Notes under the pieces: generated by a model
What the model was told of the DNA's origin: nothing
Seen by the model: the letters and a program-made list of their open reading frames with translations, nothing else
Database searches by the model: none
Made by a program: the position numbers and the translations under genes
Assembly: GCA_012934845.2 (NCBI GenBank)
Contig: WNNJ02002634.1
Location: 18,429 to 82,428 of the forward strand
Source of the DNA: Pomphorhynchus laevis
Lineage: Eukaryota > Acanthocephala > Palaeacanthocephala > Echinorhynchida > Pomphorhynchidae
Direction of reading: 5' to 3'
Length of the DNA stretch: 64,000 bases
In this document: positions 34,301 to 46,500 of the stretch, piece after piece
Layout of the letters: each line of letters begins with the position of its first letter
Numbering within the stretch: the stretch's first letter is position 1

Positions 34301-34790
34301 CGGGCGAAGCTTTCGGTTTACCACGCAATCTATATTCCTATCTTGACCTATGGTCATTAACTTGGGTTATGACCGAAAAGATAATATCTCGGATGCAGGC
34401 GACCGAAATGAGGTTCCTTCGCGGTGTGGCTGGTCTTAGTCTTAGAGGTAGGGTTAAGAATTCGGTCATCCGGGAAATACTCGGAGTAAAGTCACTGCTT
34501 CTCAACATTGAAGCAAGTCAGATGAGGTGGCTAGGGCACCTCCTGAGGATGTTTACGTATCGCCTTCCTCGGTGGGTTTTCCAGTCCGGACTCACTGGAA
34601 AGAGACCTCGAGGTGGACCTCGGTACAGGTGGAGAGATCCAATCTCGAAACTGGCCGAAGGCCGCCTTGGCTAATCTGAAAGAGAACTCTGCTCTGTCGC
34701 CCAAGATCGCCATGTCTGGAGTAGTTTGATTCGTGCATCGCCTCCACGGCCTGACACCCGGAACAGTTGTTGACAGGAAACATATTGTAT
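31360..34790 (+). mobile_element. LINE resembling an abundant teleost APE-type element
   Basis: The 5' region (31360-31970) has two imperfect copies of a 130-base unit (GTAGAAGAGAGTCACGGAGG and GCAGAAGAAAGTCTCGGAGA). The endonuclease opens ATWNVISLAGQEPELV near 31978 and continues NERLASLRLIV, NVVCAYTPN and DLNAHV. MLDFVIVLSDLRRYVLDTRV follows at 32583. RT blocks are NYRGITLLS near 33575, CFVDLEKAFDRVPRERLWE near 33775 and LLYADDVVLLAS near 33970. The C-terminal part reads MRSLYRYVVVKRELSLRAK, ILTYGH, MRWLGHLLRM and GKRPRGGPRYRWRD. GC is well above that of the host. Several stops and frameshifts break the coding region, so it is inactive but not ancient. Clade is uncertain (RTE-like or related). 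Confidence 0.8.
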
Positions 34791-34829
34791 ATTGTTTTTC
34801 TTGTTAATTAATTGTTATTGTTTCAAAAA

Positions 34830-35740
34830 ACATTGTAGGTAATCGAAATTAATATTAATATAAAACACTATTTCAGTATTAATTCTACAAAAGAATGTTT
34901 AGAACAGACAAAGGGAATAAACTTTCAGAATATAAATACGTACGATTTTAGTACGCTTTGTACAAATCGAGATTTAGTAGATATTAAAGATGCATTAGAA
35001 AAATTAATTAATCTTATATTAGGAAAAATATATACATATATATGTTATAATAACTACAACGCATATCTAATAAAAATAAAACCATCAAGTAAATATAAAT
35101 ATATGGATAAAATTGAATTATTAGAATCCTTAAATATTTTAATAAATCAAAATTATTTAAAGGTTTGGATATCTATATTTAGGCAATGGGAAGTAATCTT
35201 CCAATGGGAAGTAATAGTAACCCATTATAGATGGGTTATTTTTAACCTTTATAGAATATGAATATGTTCATAACTGTTTAAAAATAAATTTAAATTATAT
35301 AAATATATGAAATATATGTTTCGATATATTGATTATATATGTGTATATAACTCTAACAATTTTTATTCAATAAGCGAACAAATTTATCCCGTTAGCTTCA
35401 TTCTTAACGTAAAGATAACATATTTAAATTTACAAGAAACATATTTTTGCATGAGCATTCATGCATACCATATAATATAAAATATAATACATTAAATAAT
35501 GAAATTTTAAGAATTGCAACAATATGTAATGATATTGGCTTTCTTCAAAATCATTTAAATAATTTAATAGATACATATTTTAAACTAGGTTACTATAAAA
35601 ATAACATTAAGCAGAAAATAGTAAAATATATAAATCAACACAATAATATAAAGAATAAATTTAAACTCTTAAGCGGAAAATATACATTTATGTAGGTATT
35701 CATTTATAAATATTAATTGATAAATATAACTTGTATATTT
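34830..35740 (+). mobile_element. Reverse transcriptase remnant (DFSTLYT type), longer copy
   Basis: AT-rich, host-like composition. Near 34925 a frame reads GINFQNINTYDFSTLCTNRD followed by helical sequence. At 35447-35692 a second piece reads HEHSCIPYNIKYNTLNNEI, then RIATICND and LGYYKNNIKQKIVKYI. This resembles the thumb region of Penelope-like RTs. Fragments of the latter piece recur inverted at 55647-55800 and directly at 57455-57565. Same family as 3740-4020. Old and broken. Confidence 0.5.
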
Positions 35741-35929
35741 TTAGATGAGATCTTCGAGACAGCGTCTGCTCAATATCCGATCACCTTTTACGAAATTTTG
35801 GAACTTACTTTGTTGTTACTTGCTTTAGAATTGAAAATAATTAAATTCGTCATTAGCAATATCAACACAACTAATGTAATCATTCGAAATTTCCTTCTTG
35901 TCATATTGATTTGTTTTGAGTAAAGTAAT

Positions 35930-38900
35930 CCAGATGCTCTTAGTGTCTTGAAAGCGTTCTAAATTATTTCTTCTAATTTTTCAAATATTAACAAAGTATT
36001 GTGTATGTCTGAATTATAAATAAATATTTATAAATATTTATAATTATTATTAATTATTTATTTCTAATTAATTATTTATTAATTAATTATTTTTTCGATA
36101 ATTTATTTTTAAAAAGAAAAAGTACAATCAGATAAAAATAAATGTTGATAAGTCTTGTTTAATGCTGACGAAACTTTCTAGTTAGCGACATCGAAGAAAT
36201 TTTTGCTAAAGCAAAACCAATATTAAACCTTATATTTTGGATGCTTCACTGTAATTATCCCAAGTTCTATTTGCGCGTATCTAATAAATTATCTGTCTGG
36301 ATTTCAGAAACGATTGCACGTACGATATTTATGTCATAATCTGACATAATTCCTGGGGATCCTGATATTATGACAGTTCCTCATGGTTACCTTCGATCAT
36401 CCTTCTTATAATTACTGAATTAAGTAATAATCCAACTGATTATTTGAGTTTATTATCCTACATTTAATATTCATTCTAATCCATGGTATACTATTAATCA
36501 GTTTATAAAAGTACTGAATTATAAAATTTCTAGTTTTTACATATTTAAATTTATTGAATATAGAAAATATTGCATCAGTTATGTGATATGATGATTAATA
36601 CGAATAAAGTTAGATCCAGAATAATTCTGATCTTAAAGTAATATTATGAAAAAATTGTAGGACAATGAAACACACGGTTAGATCAGTGCTATATGAAATC
36701 TAGTTTTAAATAAATTATAATTTATTACAATCAAATAAATTATATTTATTGAATTAATAAATATCTGCGATATTTGTAATTGATTGTGTGAATATTTTTA
36801 ATATCAAAATTAAATTTTTAATAGATAAATCGAATTGAGAATGCAATTGATTAGGTCATTTCTCCTCCATGACCAAATTTTGTATTCCTTATCAAACAAA
36901 AATAGAAGAAATATTAAATTATATTTCTTTTATAATTTTGCTAATACGTAAATGGTGTAAAATGCTTTATTAAATTTGCGATGATAAAATAAACTATTTG
37001 ACTAATTCAGGATTCCATTCATTTCCCTATATACGCGTGTATTGTTCATATATATTTATCTATATATTCAGGTGTAGAAATGTTACAGCTGAAAGATTAT
37101 TTTGTACAGAAAACCAATAGTTTTCTTGTAAATGCTTTTACAACTCGCTTTATTTTCATACTAGTTCAAGAAATGTTTTCATCGTAGTTTAAATCAGCCT
37201 TTGTAAAAATCAGCCCGTCAAATATTCAGTATTCCTGGACAAAACGGCTAAATTATTTATTAATTATTTATATATTAATTATTCTATTGCTAAATTCGTA
37301 ACTATACCGTATGTAAAATTTTAAAAGAAATTCAAAATATTTGGATTGCGTGATAATCAGTCGATTTTGTAAACATTAAATTTTCAAATATATTTAGATA
37401 ATTAAAAAAATTATGATTATATTTTTGAATTCGCGAATATAGCAAATTTTGAACATATAATATTAGTTTATTATAATACATAATTATATACCTTGTATAA
37501 GAATATGATCTGTATTAAGAAAAATATACACTAAATAATATAATTTCATCAGAGGAAATACGTCATTAGCTCGTATTCGGCACAGCTGCTGTGTTGGATC
37601 GATGAATTATGGCAGTAACCTGATAATACATCGTATTTTATGTATTAGTCAATTCATAAAAATTAATTTTTACATTAAATTTTGATAATAAATTCTATCG
37701 TTTTATAAATAAAGATATATCAGGTCCGACACCTGATAGAGGTTCTTCCTGATGACCTCTAATCCTTATTCTGATACATCGTCTGTTATGTATTTGTCAA
37801 TTCATAGCAATTGACTTTTATTTTAAATTTCAATATTAAACTTTAACTTGATATAAATATTAATTGTATAAAATCTTATATAATTATTAATTATTTATAA
37901 TTATCTATCATTATTTTATTATTTTATTATTTTAATTTATTATTTTATTATGCAATTTTAGAAGCACAAATTTATTTTGTAAAATTATAATATATAATTA
38001 TATAATATATAATACATATATATTTATATATTTATATATATTATATAGATATAATTATATTATATATTTATATTATATATATTTATTCAGTATTATTTTT
38101 TGTTTATAAATAATATAAAATACGTAGACTCAGTTAGCTTATCTGATTCGAAAAATATCTTCACAACTGCTATTTGCCACTAAAAATAATATTTAACTTT
38201 TAATTAAAATTTTATTTATCAAAATTTGGGCATTGTTCCATATTGATGTTTTATACAAACGTTCGTTAATAAAGTAGTAAAGTACATACTAAAATATTAA
38301 AGAACAAATTAGCATAATTTAAAAAGATATTTAAATATTAACTATTAAAGTTTAATTATTTTTATTTTATCAAGTATAAATTATGAAAATAGTATGTATA
38401 TTATGTAATATTATGTATATTATAGTATGTATATATTATTATAACAAATCTTTTTTTTTCACAAAATTTCGACATGTTGGGGCGAAGCGCATATTTTAGA
38501 TACATGGCGTAATTATAAAAGCACAAATTTATTTTGTAAAATTATAATAAATAAATATATATTATATAATATTAGTGTATTATATTAACTGAGTTATTTG
38601 ATCTGATTATATTTTTGATATAAAATATTGGTATATATGAACATTTGTTATAATTGTAATCATTTACCTGATAGAATGCGCACTATGTTTCACTTTTGTA
38701 CTGCAATTATTTAATTAAATATAATTCTCATCATGTCAGCAATAAATTTTAAAATTCAACAGAATTTTAAATCAGGCAAAATGACATTAATTTTCTCTTT
38801 TATTAAGTTTCAGTAACTATATTTTATGTAAAAGTTGTCATTTCAACTACAAATCATTACTGACTGTGATGTATAAATTGACATTAAAATCTCAAAAGGA

Positions 38901-40500
38901 ATGTGTGGTATTAAAGTAAAAGAAAATTCAAAATATGCGCTCTACATGATAAACAGGCCGTGCGTCAAATATTCAATATTTCTGATGATTCGTCTGAATT
39001 CGTTATTGAATATACAAATATATGAACCATTTATGAAAAAATGACATTTTATGTATAAAATTAAATCGATATAAAATTGTTAGAAATATTAAAATTACGA
39101 TTTAATATACTGCCTACTTATTTTAGCATTCGCGCTAGTAATATTTTACGATCTGTTGTTAATCACCTTATGCAATTTTAGATACATGGCGTAATTGTAA
39201 AAGCACAAAATTATTTTGTAAAATTATTTGCTGCATCATACAATTCTCTATTTAAAATTATTGCAAGAACTCATTCTTCTTAGTTCTATAAGAACTTAGA
39301 AGAAGGATATTTTACAAAAACTAGATTTAGTTCAACATATCCATTGCTTCTATCATTGAAATCGGAAATAAAATATCAAATATCCTCATCTCTGGTATTG
39401 AAATTCCTCTATGGTGTAATATCTATCAACTAAATTGATTAACCGAATTAATAAATGACAATATTTAAAGAATATATTTATTTTTAAAATACAGTGATTT
39501 CGTTTATTACGCTAGAGAAATCATTGTTAAGACATTGAATATAAATAAGATTAGAGTTTGCAAATTATTATCTTACAATACAGCTAGCCTTAATATATCT
39601 AACCTGTACTCATAACACAGACCTAACATAAAAACGTTGATTTTTCTATATCTCAGTGAACCATGAGTCCAAATTTACATAGCAGAATGCAATTAATAAA
39701 AATCTCAAAATATAAATGTCGTGCCAATTTTTATGTGTGAAACATAAATATGTCAAATTACAATGTTTTTCTTGATTGAAATCAAATCTTTTTTTACCAA
39801 GTCCAATATATACTCCAATAAATACGGAAACAATAATCGATTATATAAACATTGCTGGTGATTACATTTGTAAAGTCCATTTACAAACCTGTCAAAATGG
39901 AAACTATTTTGGTTATGGAAAATGCTTAGAAGATTAAAACTATTCAGTTCAATGAAATCAAAATTTCAATTTGATAGTATACAATTTGCTCAGTTAAATG
40001 ATAGTAAGAAAAAACTTAATATTTAAAAGTTGATATAAACCAATTAGTTACCAACATTATATTTAATAAAACTAAAACTATGAAAGCAAGCGATGGGTCT
40101 AAATTTATATTATTTATATATTTAGAAGTACGTAAATATGCTTTAAACAATATCATTTCTTTCTGTGTTAAATAAATGATTGGTTTTTAATTGAAAGTAC
40201 ATGAGATATATTTCAAGAATACACCGTTAATTCGTTTAAATGTATTTCTGCATTTAAATGTCTTAACAATAGGAACTTAACATTCGTTAAGTTCTTATTG
40301 TGGCGACTAGATAGCTATTTGTCAAACAATTATACGTTAAGATTAAACGTAGATTAAAATGTCTTAAATGTCATGTGCTTAGTTGACAGAATATGAAATC
40401 GAACAAATTTCATATCTAAAATATGTATATTTTTGAATAAAAGATAATTGATTCGTTCTATAAATTTTATAGAAGTAATCAGAAACAAAATCAATAGTTT
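35930..40500. repeat. Repeat-rich AT spacer with foldback copies
   Basis: No gene I can support. Degenerate FB390 copies are visible around 36350-36420 and 37490-37800 (CATCAGAGGAAATACGTCATTAGC, then TTCCTGATGACCTCTAATCC and TTATTCTGATACATCGTC), with a family tail near 38125. 37960-38090 is almost pure A/T. Two short frames (37080-37188 plus; 39665-39845 minus, with one hydrophobic stretch) are too weak to call. Confidence 0.5.
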
Positions 40501-40511
40501 TTGAACATTAC

Positions 40512-43500
40512 CTTTGTAAGTTTACGTTGATTAAATAAACAAACATTGAGTAAACACGGCTTACGGGTTGTTGAACACTGCTGTGTCAAAGAGAATCTTA
40601 AATTTGCAAATTAAAAATAGAAAAGGAATAAAACAAAAATAATGTCTAACTATATATTATGGTATTTAATTTAATAGCAAATTCTATAGATTTTTGAAAA
40701 TAAACCATAGATTTTATGGTTTATTATGTCTTATTGCATCACTGTTATCGTTTCTACTGTTAATTCGATTTCTTTATCTGGAAGAATCAATCACTAAAAA
40801 TTATCACAGAAGGCGCAAATTATCTGCCGGATTATCATTTAGCATATCATTTACATGGATGAGTTGGAACGTTCAATGTATAACGTATTTTATTCATCAC
40901 ATAATTTTGATTTATGATACACCTATTTAGAATACACCCAAATTCATCATTAGATAATTACTAAATTGATAAATTTAAGTCGAGTAGGCAAACATACCTT
41001 TCCATTTATTGCACAGCTATTAAATTCAGTTAAACGTTGTTCCGCCTGGTTATTTGATTGTGTGCAGAATTTAATACTGCTTTGCGGCTGACAATAAAAT
41101 AGGTTTCATATTTAACCAAAGTAATTACTTACTTCTGCATCGTTTATAGATTTTATTAAATTCAATTTATTACAATCAATTATGTAAACCAATCCATTTG
41201 ACGATGTACACGTAATTAGTGAGGGGTTGCTATTCTTTATGATTTCGATTCCATTCAATTTTACGGAGCTATCTATAATTATACAATTAGTTAATAAATG
41301 TTGCTTTTTAAATTTTATTTTCAAGGCAAAACATAAATATTATGATAAAACGAATTTAATATATTTAAAGTATAAAAATTAACTTAATTAATTTGTGACT
41401 TTTGTAATCCTTGCAATCTTAATTAATAAACCTAAGTTACTGTTTTGGCAAAAATATATTGAGCAAAACTAAATATACTATTGTTAAGAACAAGTGGATA
41501 ATATTAATTTATATAAAATTTGAACTATCTAAAATGAATTATATAATTTTGACTATCTGTCAATGTTTTAAAAGCAATAGAAACAAGCAAAATCGGATTA
41601 TAATGGACTTCCGCATGGGATCTCTAAATATATTTAAATTCATTTCAATGGAATAGTTACATGGAACAGTACTTCAAATTACGAAAGTATGGAATAGTTC
41701 GTTTCAAAAGCAATAGAAACAAGCAAAATTGGATTATAACGAACTTCCGCATGGGATCTCTAAATATATTTAAATTCATTTCAATGGAATAGTTACATGG
41801 AACAGTACTTCAAATTACGAAAGTATGGAATAGTTCGTTTCAAAAGCAATAGAAACAAGCAAAATTGGATTATAATGGACTTCCGCGTGGGATCTCTAAA
41901 TATATTTAAATTCATTTCAATGGTATAGTTACATGGATCAGTACTTCAAATTACGAAAGTATGGAATAGTTCGTTTCAAAAGCAATAGAAACAAGCAAAA
42001 TTGGATTATAATGGACTTCCGCGTGGGATCTCAAAATATATTTAAATTCATTTCAATGGTATAGTTACATGGATCAGTACTTCAAATTACGAAAGTATGG
42101 AATAGTTCGTTTCAAAAGCAATAGAAACAAGCAAAATTGGATTATAATGGACTTCCGCGTGGGATCTCTAAATATATTTAAATTCATTTCAATGGTATAG
42201 TTACATGGAACAGTACTTCAAATTACGAAAGTATGGAATAGTTCGTTTCAAAAGCAATAGAAACAAGCAAAATTGGATTATAATGGACTTCCGCGTGGGA
42301 TCTCTAAATATATTTAAATTCATTTCAATGGTATAGTTACATGGATCAGTACTTCAAATTACGAAAGTATGGAATAGTTCGTTTCAAAAGCAATAGAAAC
42401 AAGCAAAATTGGATTATAATGGACTTCCGCGTGGGATCTCTAAATATATTTAAATTCATTTCAATGGTATAGTTACATGGATCAGTACTTCAAATTACGA
42501 AAGTATGGAATAGTTCGTTTCAAAAGCAATAGAAACAAGCAAAATTGGATTATAATGGACTTCCGCGTGGGATCTCTAAATATATTTAAATTCATTTCAA
42601 TGGTATAGTTACATGGATCAGTACTTCAAATTACTAAAGCAAGTTATTAACTATCTACAGGAGTACACTCTACGCAATTTAGGGGTAAAAATTTCTTAAA
42701 AAATTGTGAATAAATTTAGAAACGTATTTATAATGGATTCTTACCTTCGAAAGTATGGGATAGTTACGTTGTATACATAAACTATTTCACTTGAAAAATT
42801 ATTTGCTGTCTATTTCATTTCAAAAATTAAAGAAGTATTCACACTCATTTTCAACAATTACTATTTATTGGAAATAATAAAATAGGATATTTCAATGAAA
42901 TAGTTACACGAATCAGTACTTCAAATTACTAAAGCAAGTTATTAATAAATGATTTATTATTAAGAGTCAATTGACAAATTCTGATTCCTGAAATTTTGTT
43001 TCAGAAATTGTGATCAGAATGAAATATACATCTTAACATCTCTAACATCTTATATTGATTTTATGTGATTTAAACTTTTAACACGAACTATTTACAGGAG
43101 TACACTCCACGCGATTTAGGGGTAAAAAGTTCTTAAAAAGTTTATGAATAAATTTAGAAACGTATTTATAAAGGATTATTACGTTCGAAAGTATGGGATA
43201 GTTACGTTGTATACATAAACTATCCCATACTTTCATACTTTTATGGGATTATTACGTTCGATAGTATACATAAACTATTTCACTTGAAAAATTATTCATT
43301 TCAGAAATTATTATGAAATATCAGTTATTTATTCTACATATGATTAAAAGTATATCTCAAAAAATTATATAAAACAAGTAAATATATTCGTACATTTTAT
43401 AGATAATTCCAATTTATTTGCTTGTAAATTCCACTTTGATATTGTTCCATCGCTACATGCCACAAAAATACACTGTTCGTTAGCACTCCATGCTATATAT

Positions 43501-46500
43501 CTACTATAATTGAGTAAATGATATTTTCACAAATAAGAAGCAATTTGCAAATACCAATTTGAAAATTTATGATCTTTGACATGTTTTGGAATTCGCACGT
43601 CCCATAACTTTACCGTATTATCAAGTGATGCACTGGCAAAAGAATTGCAATTAGGGGAGTATCTAAGATAATAGTAAAGAAATCGGAATATTCGAAACAA
43701 ATAATTCATTTGAAAAAATCGTTGCTCCTTAGCCAATATTCTTATGTATCGACCAAAAGAAGATAAAATCTTTATTTCTAATCAGCATTAAGTCCCACAA
43801 TGCATTACATTTTAAGTTAAAGCTATTTAAATAGCCGATTCACTATATAAACCTGTAAATTTATTTTTTTTGTTAGAGTTACTCACTTACAACGAATATG
43901 GATTTTTAACTTTGAAAACTTTGTTAAGCATTTTAGTAAAAAATTGATTTTTAACGATTTCAATTTTATAATTTTAGCAATTTCTTTGTCCATACAGCAA
44001 ACGACGTATGCAAGACAATAAAGTCAATAATAAGCATTAAGAATCTTCTATTTCAATGGATAAATTTATTTTGTTAAATAATATTTTTAATAATATAAAT
44101 TAATAATATAATTATATTATTATATAATAATATAATTATTACATAATTTATTATAATTTAATTATATTTAATTATATATTAATTAAATAATTATATTATT
44201 TATATTATATATTAAATTATTTCTATAATTTAATTAATTATTACTTGATTTAGTGCAAATAATTTTAAATAATTTTATTTTAGTCAAATTTTTTAAATAG
44301 ATTGAGTTTATTTCAAAAGATTACCAGATTTAAAAATTAAAATATCAAAAATAGAATTACATTTTGTCGATTACCGAACACATCATCAAAGTTGACATTT
44401 TAAAAATGTCAACTTTGTATATCATTATAAAATGATATATATCATTATACATATATATCATTGTATATACTTTATATATCGCTCTACTTTATATATCATT
44501 ATAAAATAATATATATATTATATATATCATATAATTTGATATATGATATATATTACAATTAATTATTAAGAATATATGATGACTGTATTTGGGGGGGGAA
44601 TTCCAAATAGTAGAGCGATCGCTGCGCAAGCGAGAGGTAACTGGAGGCAGCATATTCATGTTGTAACTTCCTTAAAATCTCATTAGCAGTGTGCTGTATT
44701 ATCAATCACGAATAGTTTCAGCAGTGTTTATAATTATTTGAACGTTGTATTAGAATTTAAGAAAATTCTAAAGTCCTATTGTATGAAAAATACAAAAAAT
44801 CAACAAATTCTTCTGAACTCCTCTTTGTGATGAGGAATTTCTCATTCAACAAATTCCTCATTGTGATGGCATTTTTATACAATCAAATAGTTTTTATGAT
44901 CAAGAAAGTTACTAGACAATCTTTAGTAATCTACAACTATCAAACACATTATCTGTTTATTTCAATAAATAAAGATTAGAAAAATTTGTGTTCTTATATA
45001 AGAATGAATGTTTTTTAAAGTAAGCGATTTGAAAAATAAAATTAAAACATTATATTTGACAAACCTGACAGATGATACAGAATTATGATGTCCAACATAG
45101 GATGACACGAACTTAAGATCTTCAATGTATCTAATCTGAAAAGGTATAAGAAATGCAAAGAAAGCTTCTGGTTGAATATGCTCACCTTGATGCTTTTCTC
45201 GGATCCACTCACTACAATGAATGTACCTTCATGACATAAATCAAGAGAATTGACGCTACCGCCAACGCACCTGCGCTTGTGTAAAAGCTTTATTTTCCTT
45301 GACCTATTTATATGTTAATTGAGTAGTTGAATATATCAACTTAATCAACACACGAATAAAATTTACAGAAACTAAGAAAGTGAGTGAAACTTTTATTCCT
45401 AAAAAGTCACAAAATTGCGATAGCTACTGTTATTATCCTTAAGAAATTACAGATAGTTTTCTAATCAATAATTTATGTTTTGCAATATGAAAAATAATTT
45501 CCTTATGATGATAGCGGGAGCTATCGAAATATTGTAATCGTTTTGGAATAACACTTTTTCACTAACTTTCTTTGTTACTATAAATTTATGAAAAAATACT
45601 AAATATTAAAATTGATATTTTTAATAACTAATATGTTCAGTTGTCACAAAACTCGCTAGCAGAGATTGGCTGAGAAACCTTACACTACTTACATGATTAG
45701 CATATACTTGCATTGCTTTGTACTTGACTAGGCTGATTGTACGATTATTCTTATAAATAACAGAATGGTCGCTGCTCTTATTCTTATCACATTCACGTGT
45801 TTTCTTTCTTCTTTTGTTATCATTATAATTTGTCCAAAGCCATGTGGAAAGAAGGCATAATAAATCACTTCGTTATTGTTTATTTATGGCAAATTTATCA
45901 CATTATATTTAACTTTTGTTTTCTTTAATAAATACAATTTTTTGAAATTAATTTCTTAATATTAATTTATTTGGATTCTTATTAGACATTAAAGTTTGGC
46001 AATTTGTTGTTTCTAAAGTATTTAAACATTGAAGAGTTAATTTATTGATGAAATTGGCATTTAGGTGTGGTTCAAACACAATGGAGATTATCGAGAGTGC
46101 AGTGTTATAAAACATTTGATTCCGTTGATTGAAGAAAATTATTGGGATAATTGTGTTTGAACAAAATTTGTCGTTATAACGACTATCTAAGGTTTCCGTT
46201 TCATATGTTTAATTTAATATCCACTACTGTTTTCGTTAAACCAAATTGACTATCAGCTTTAAGAAACTAAGCATGAATTCTTGTGTATAAAAGATAATAT
46301 CAGTCTATTGAAATATTGAATAGAGTTTCTTTTTGATCTTAATAATAAAATCTAAATTTAAGTATCTGTAAAATAAGCTTGGCGATCTGACTTCTCAATC
46401 CAACTTTGCTTTTAAGGAAATGATTATATATATGCTGTATTTATATTTAAATTTTTTATTTGTAAGCGGCTATTTCATTTAAACTTTAGTAAAATCGTAT

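Noticed and set aside
35447-35692. Host gene of 82 codons
   Set aside because: Pieces recur at 55647-55800 and 57455-57565 within retroelement-like context, so it is treated as an RT remnant.
39665-39845. Minus-strand open stretch with one hydrophobic segment
   Set aside because: About 60 codons without start codon, acceptor or similarity; could be chance in AT-rich DNA.
40694-40930. 78-codon plus-strand frame with a hydrophobic stretch
   Set aside because: Lies antisense in an intron of the WD40 gene, AT-rich composition, no splice partner or family match.
41570-42634. CRISPR-like array
   Set aside because: The repeats are contiguous 136-bp units with no unique spacers, in an intron of a eukaryotic gene. 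It is a satellite.
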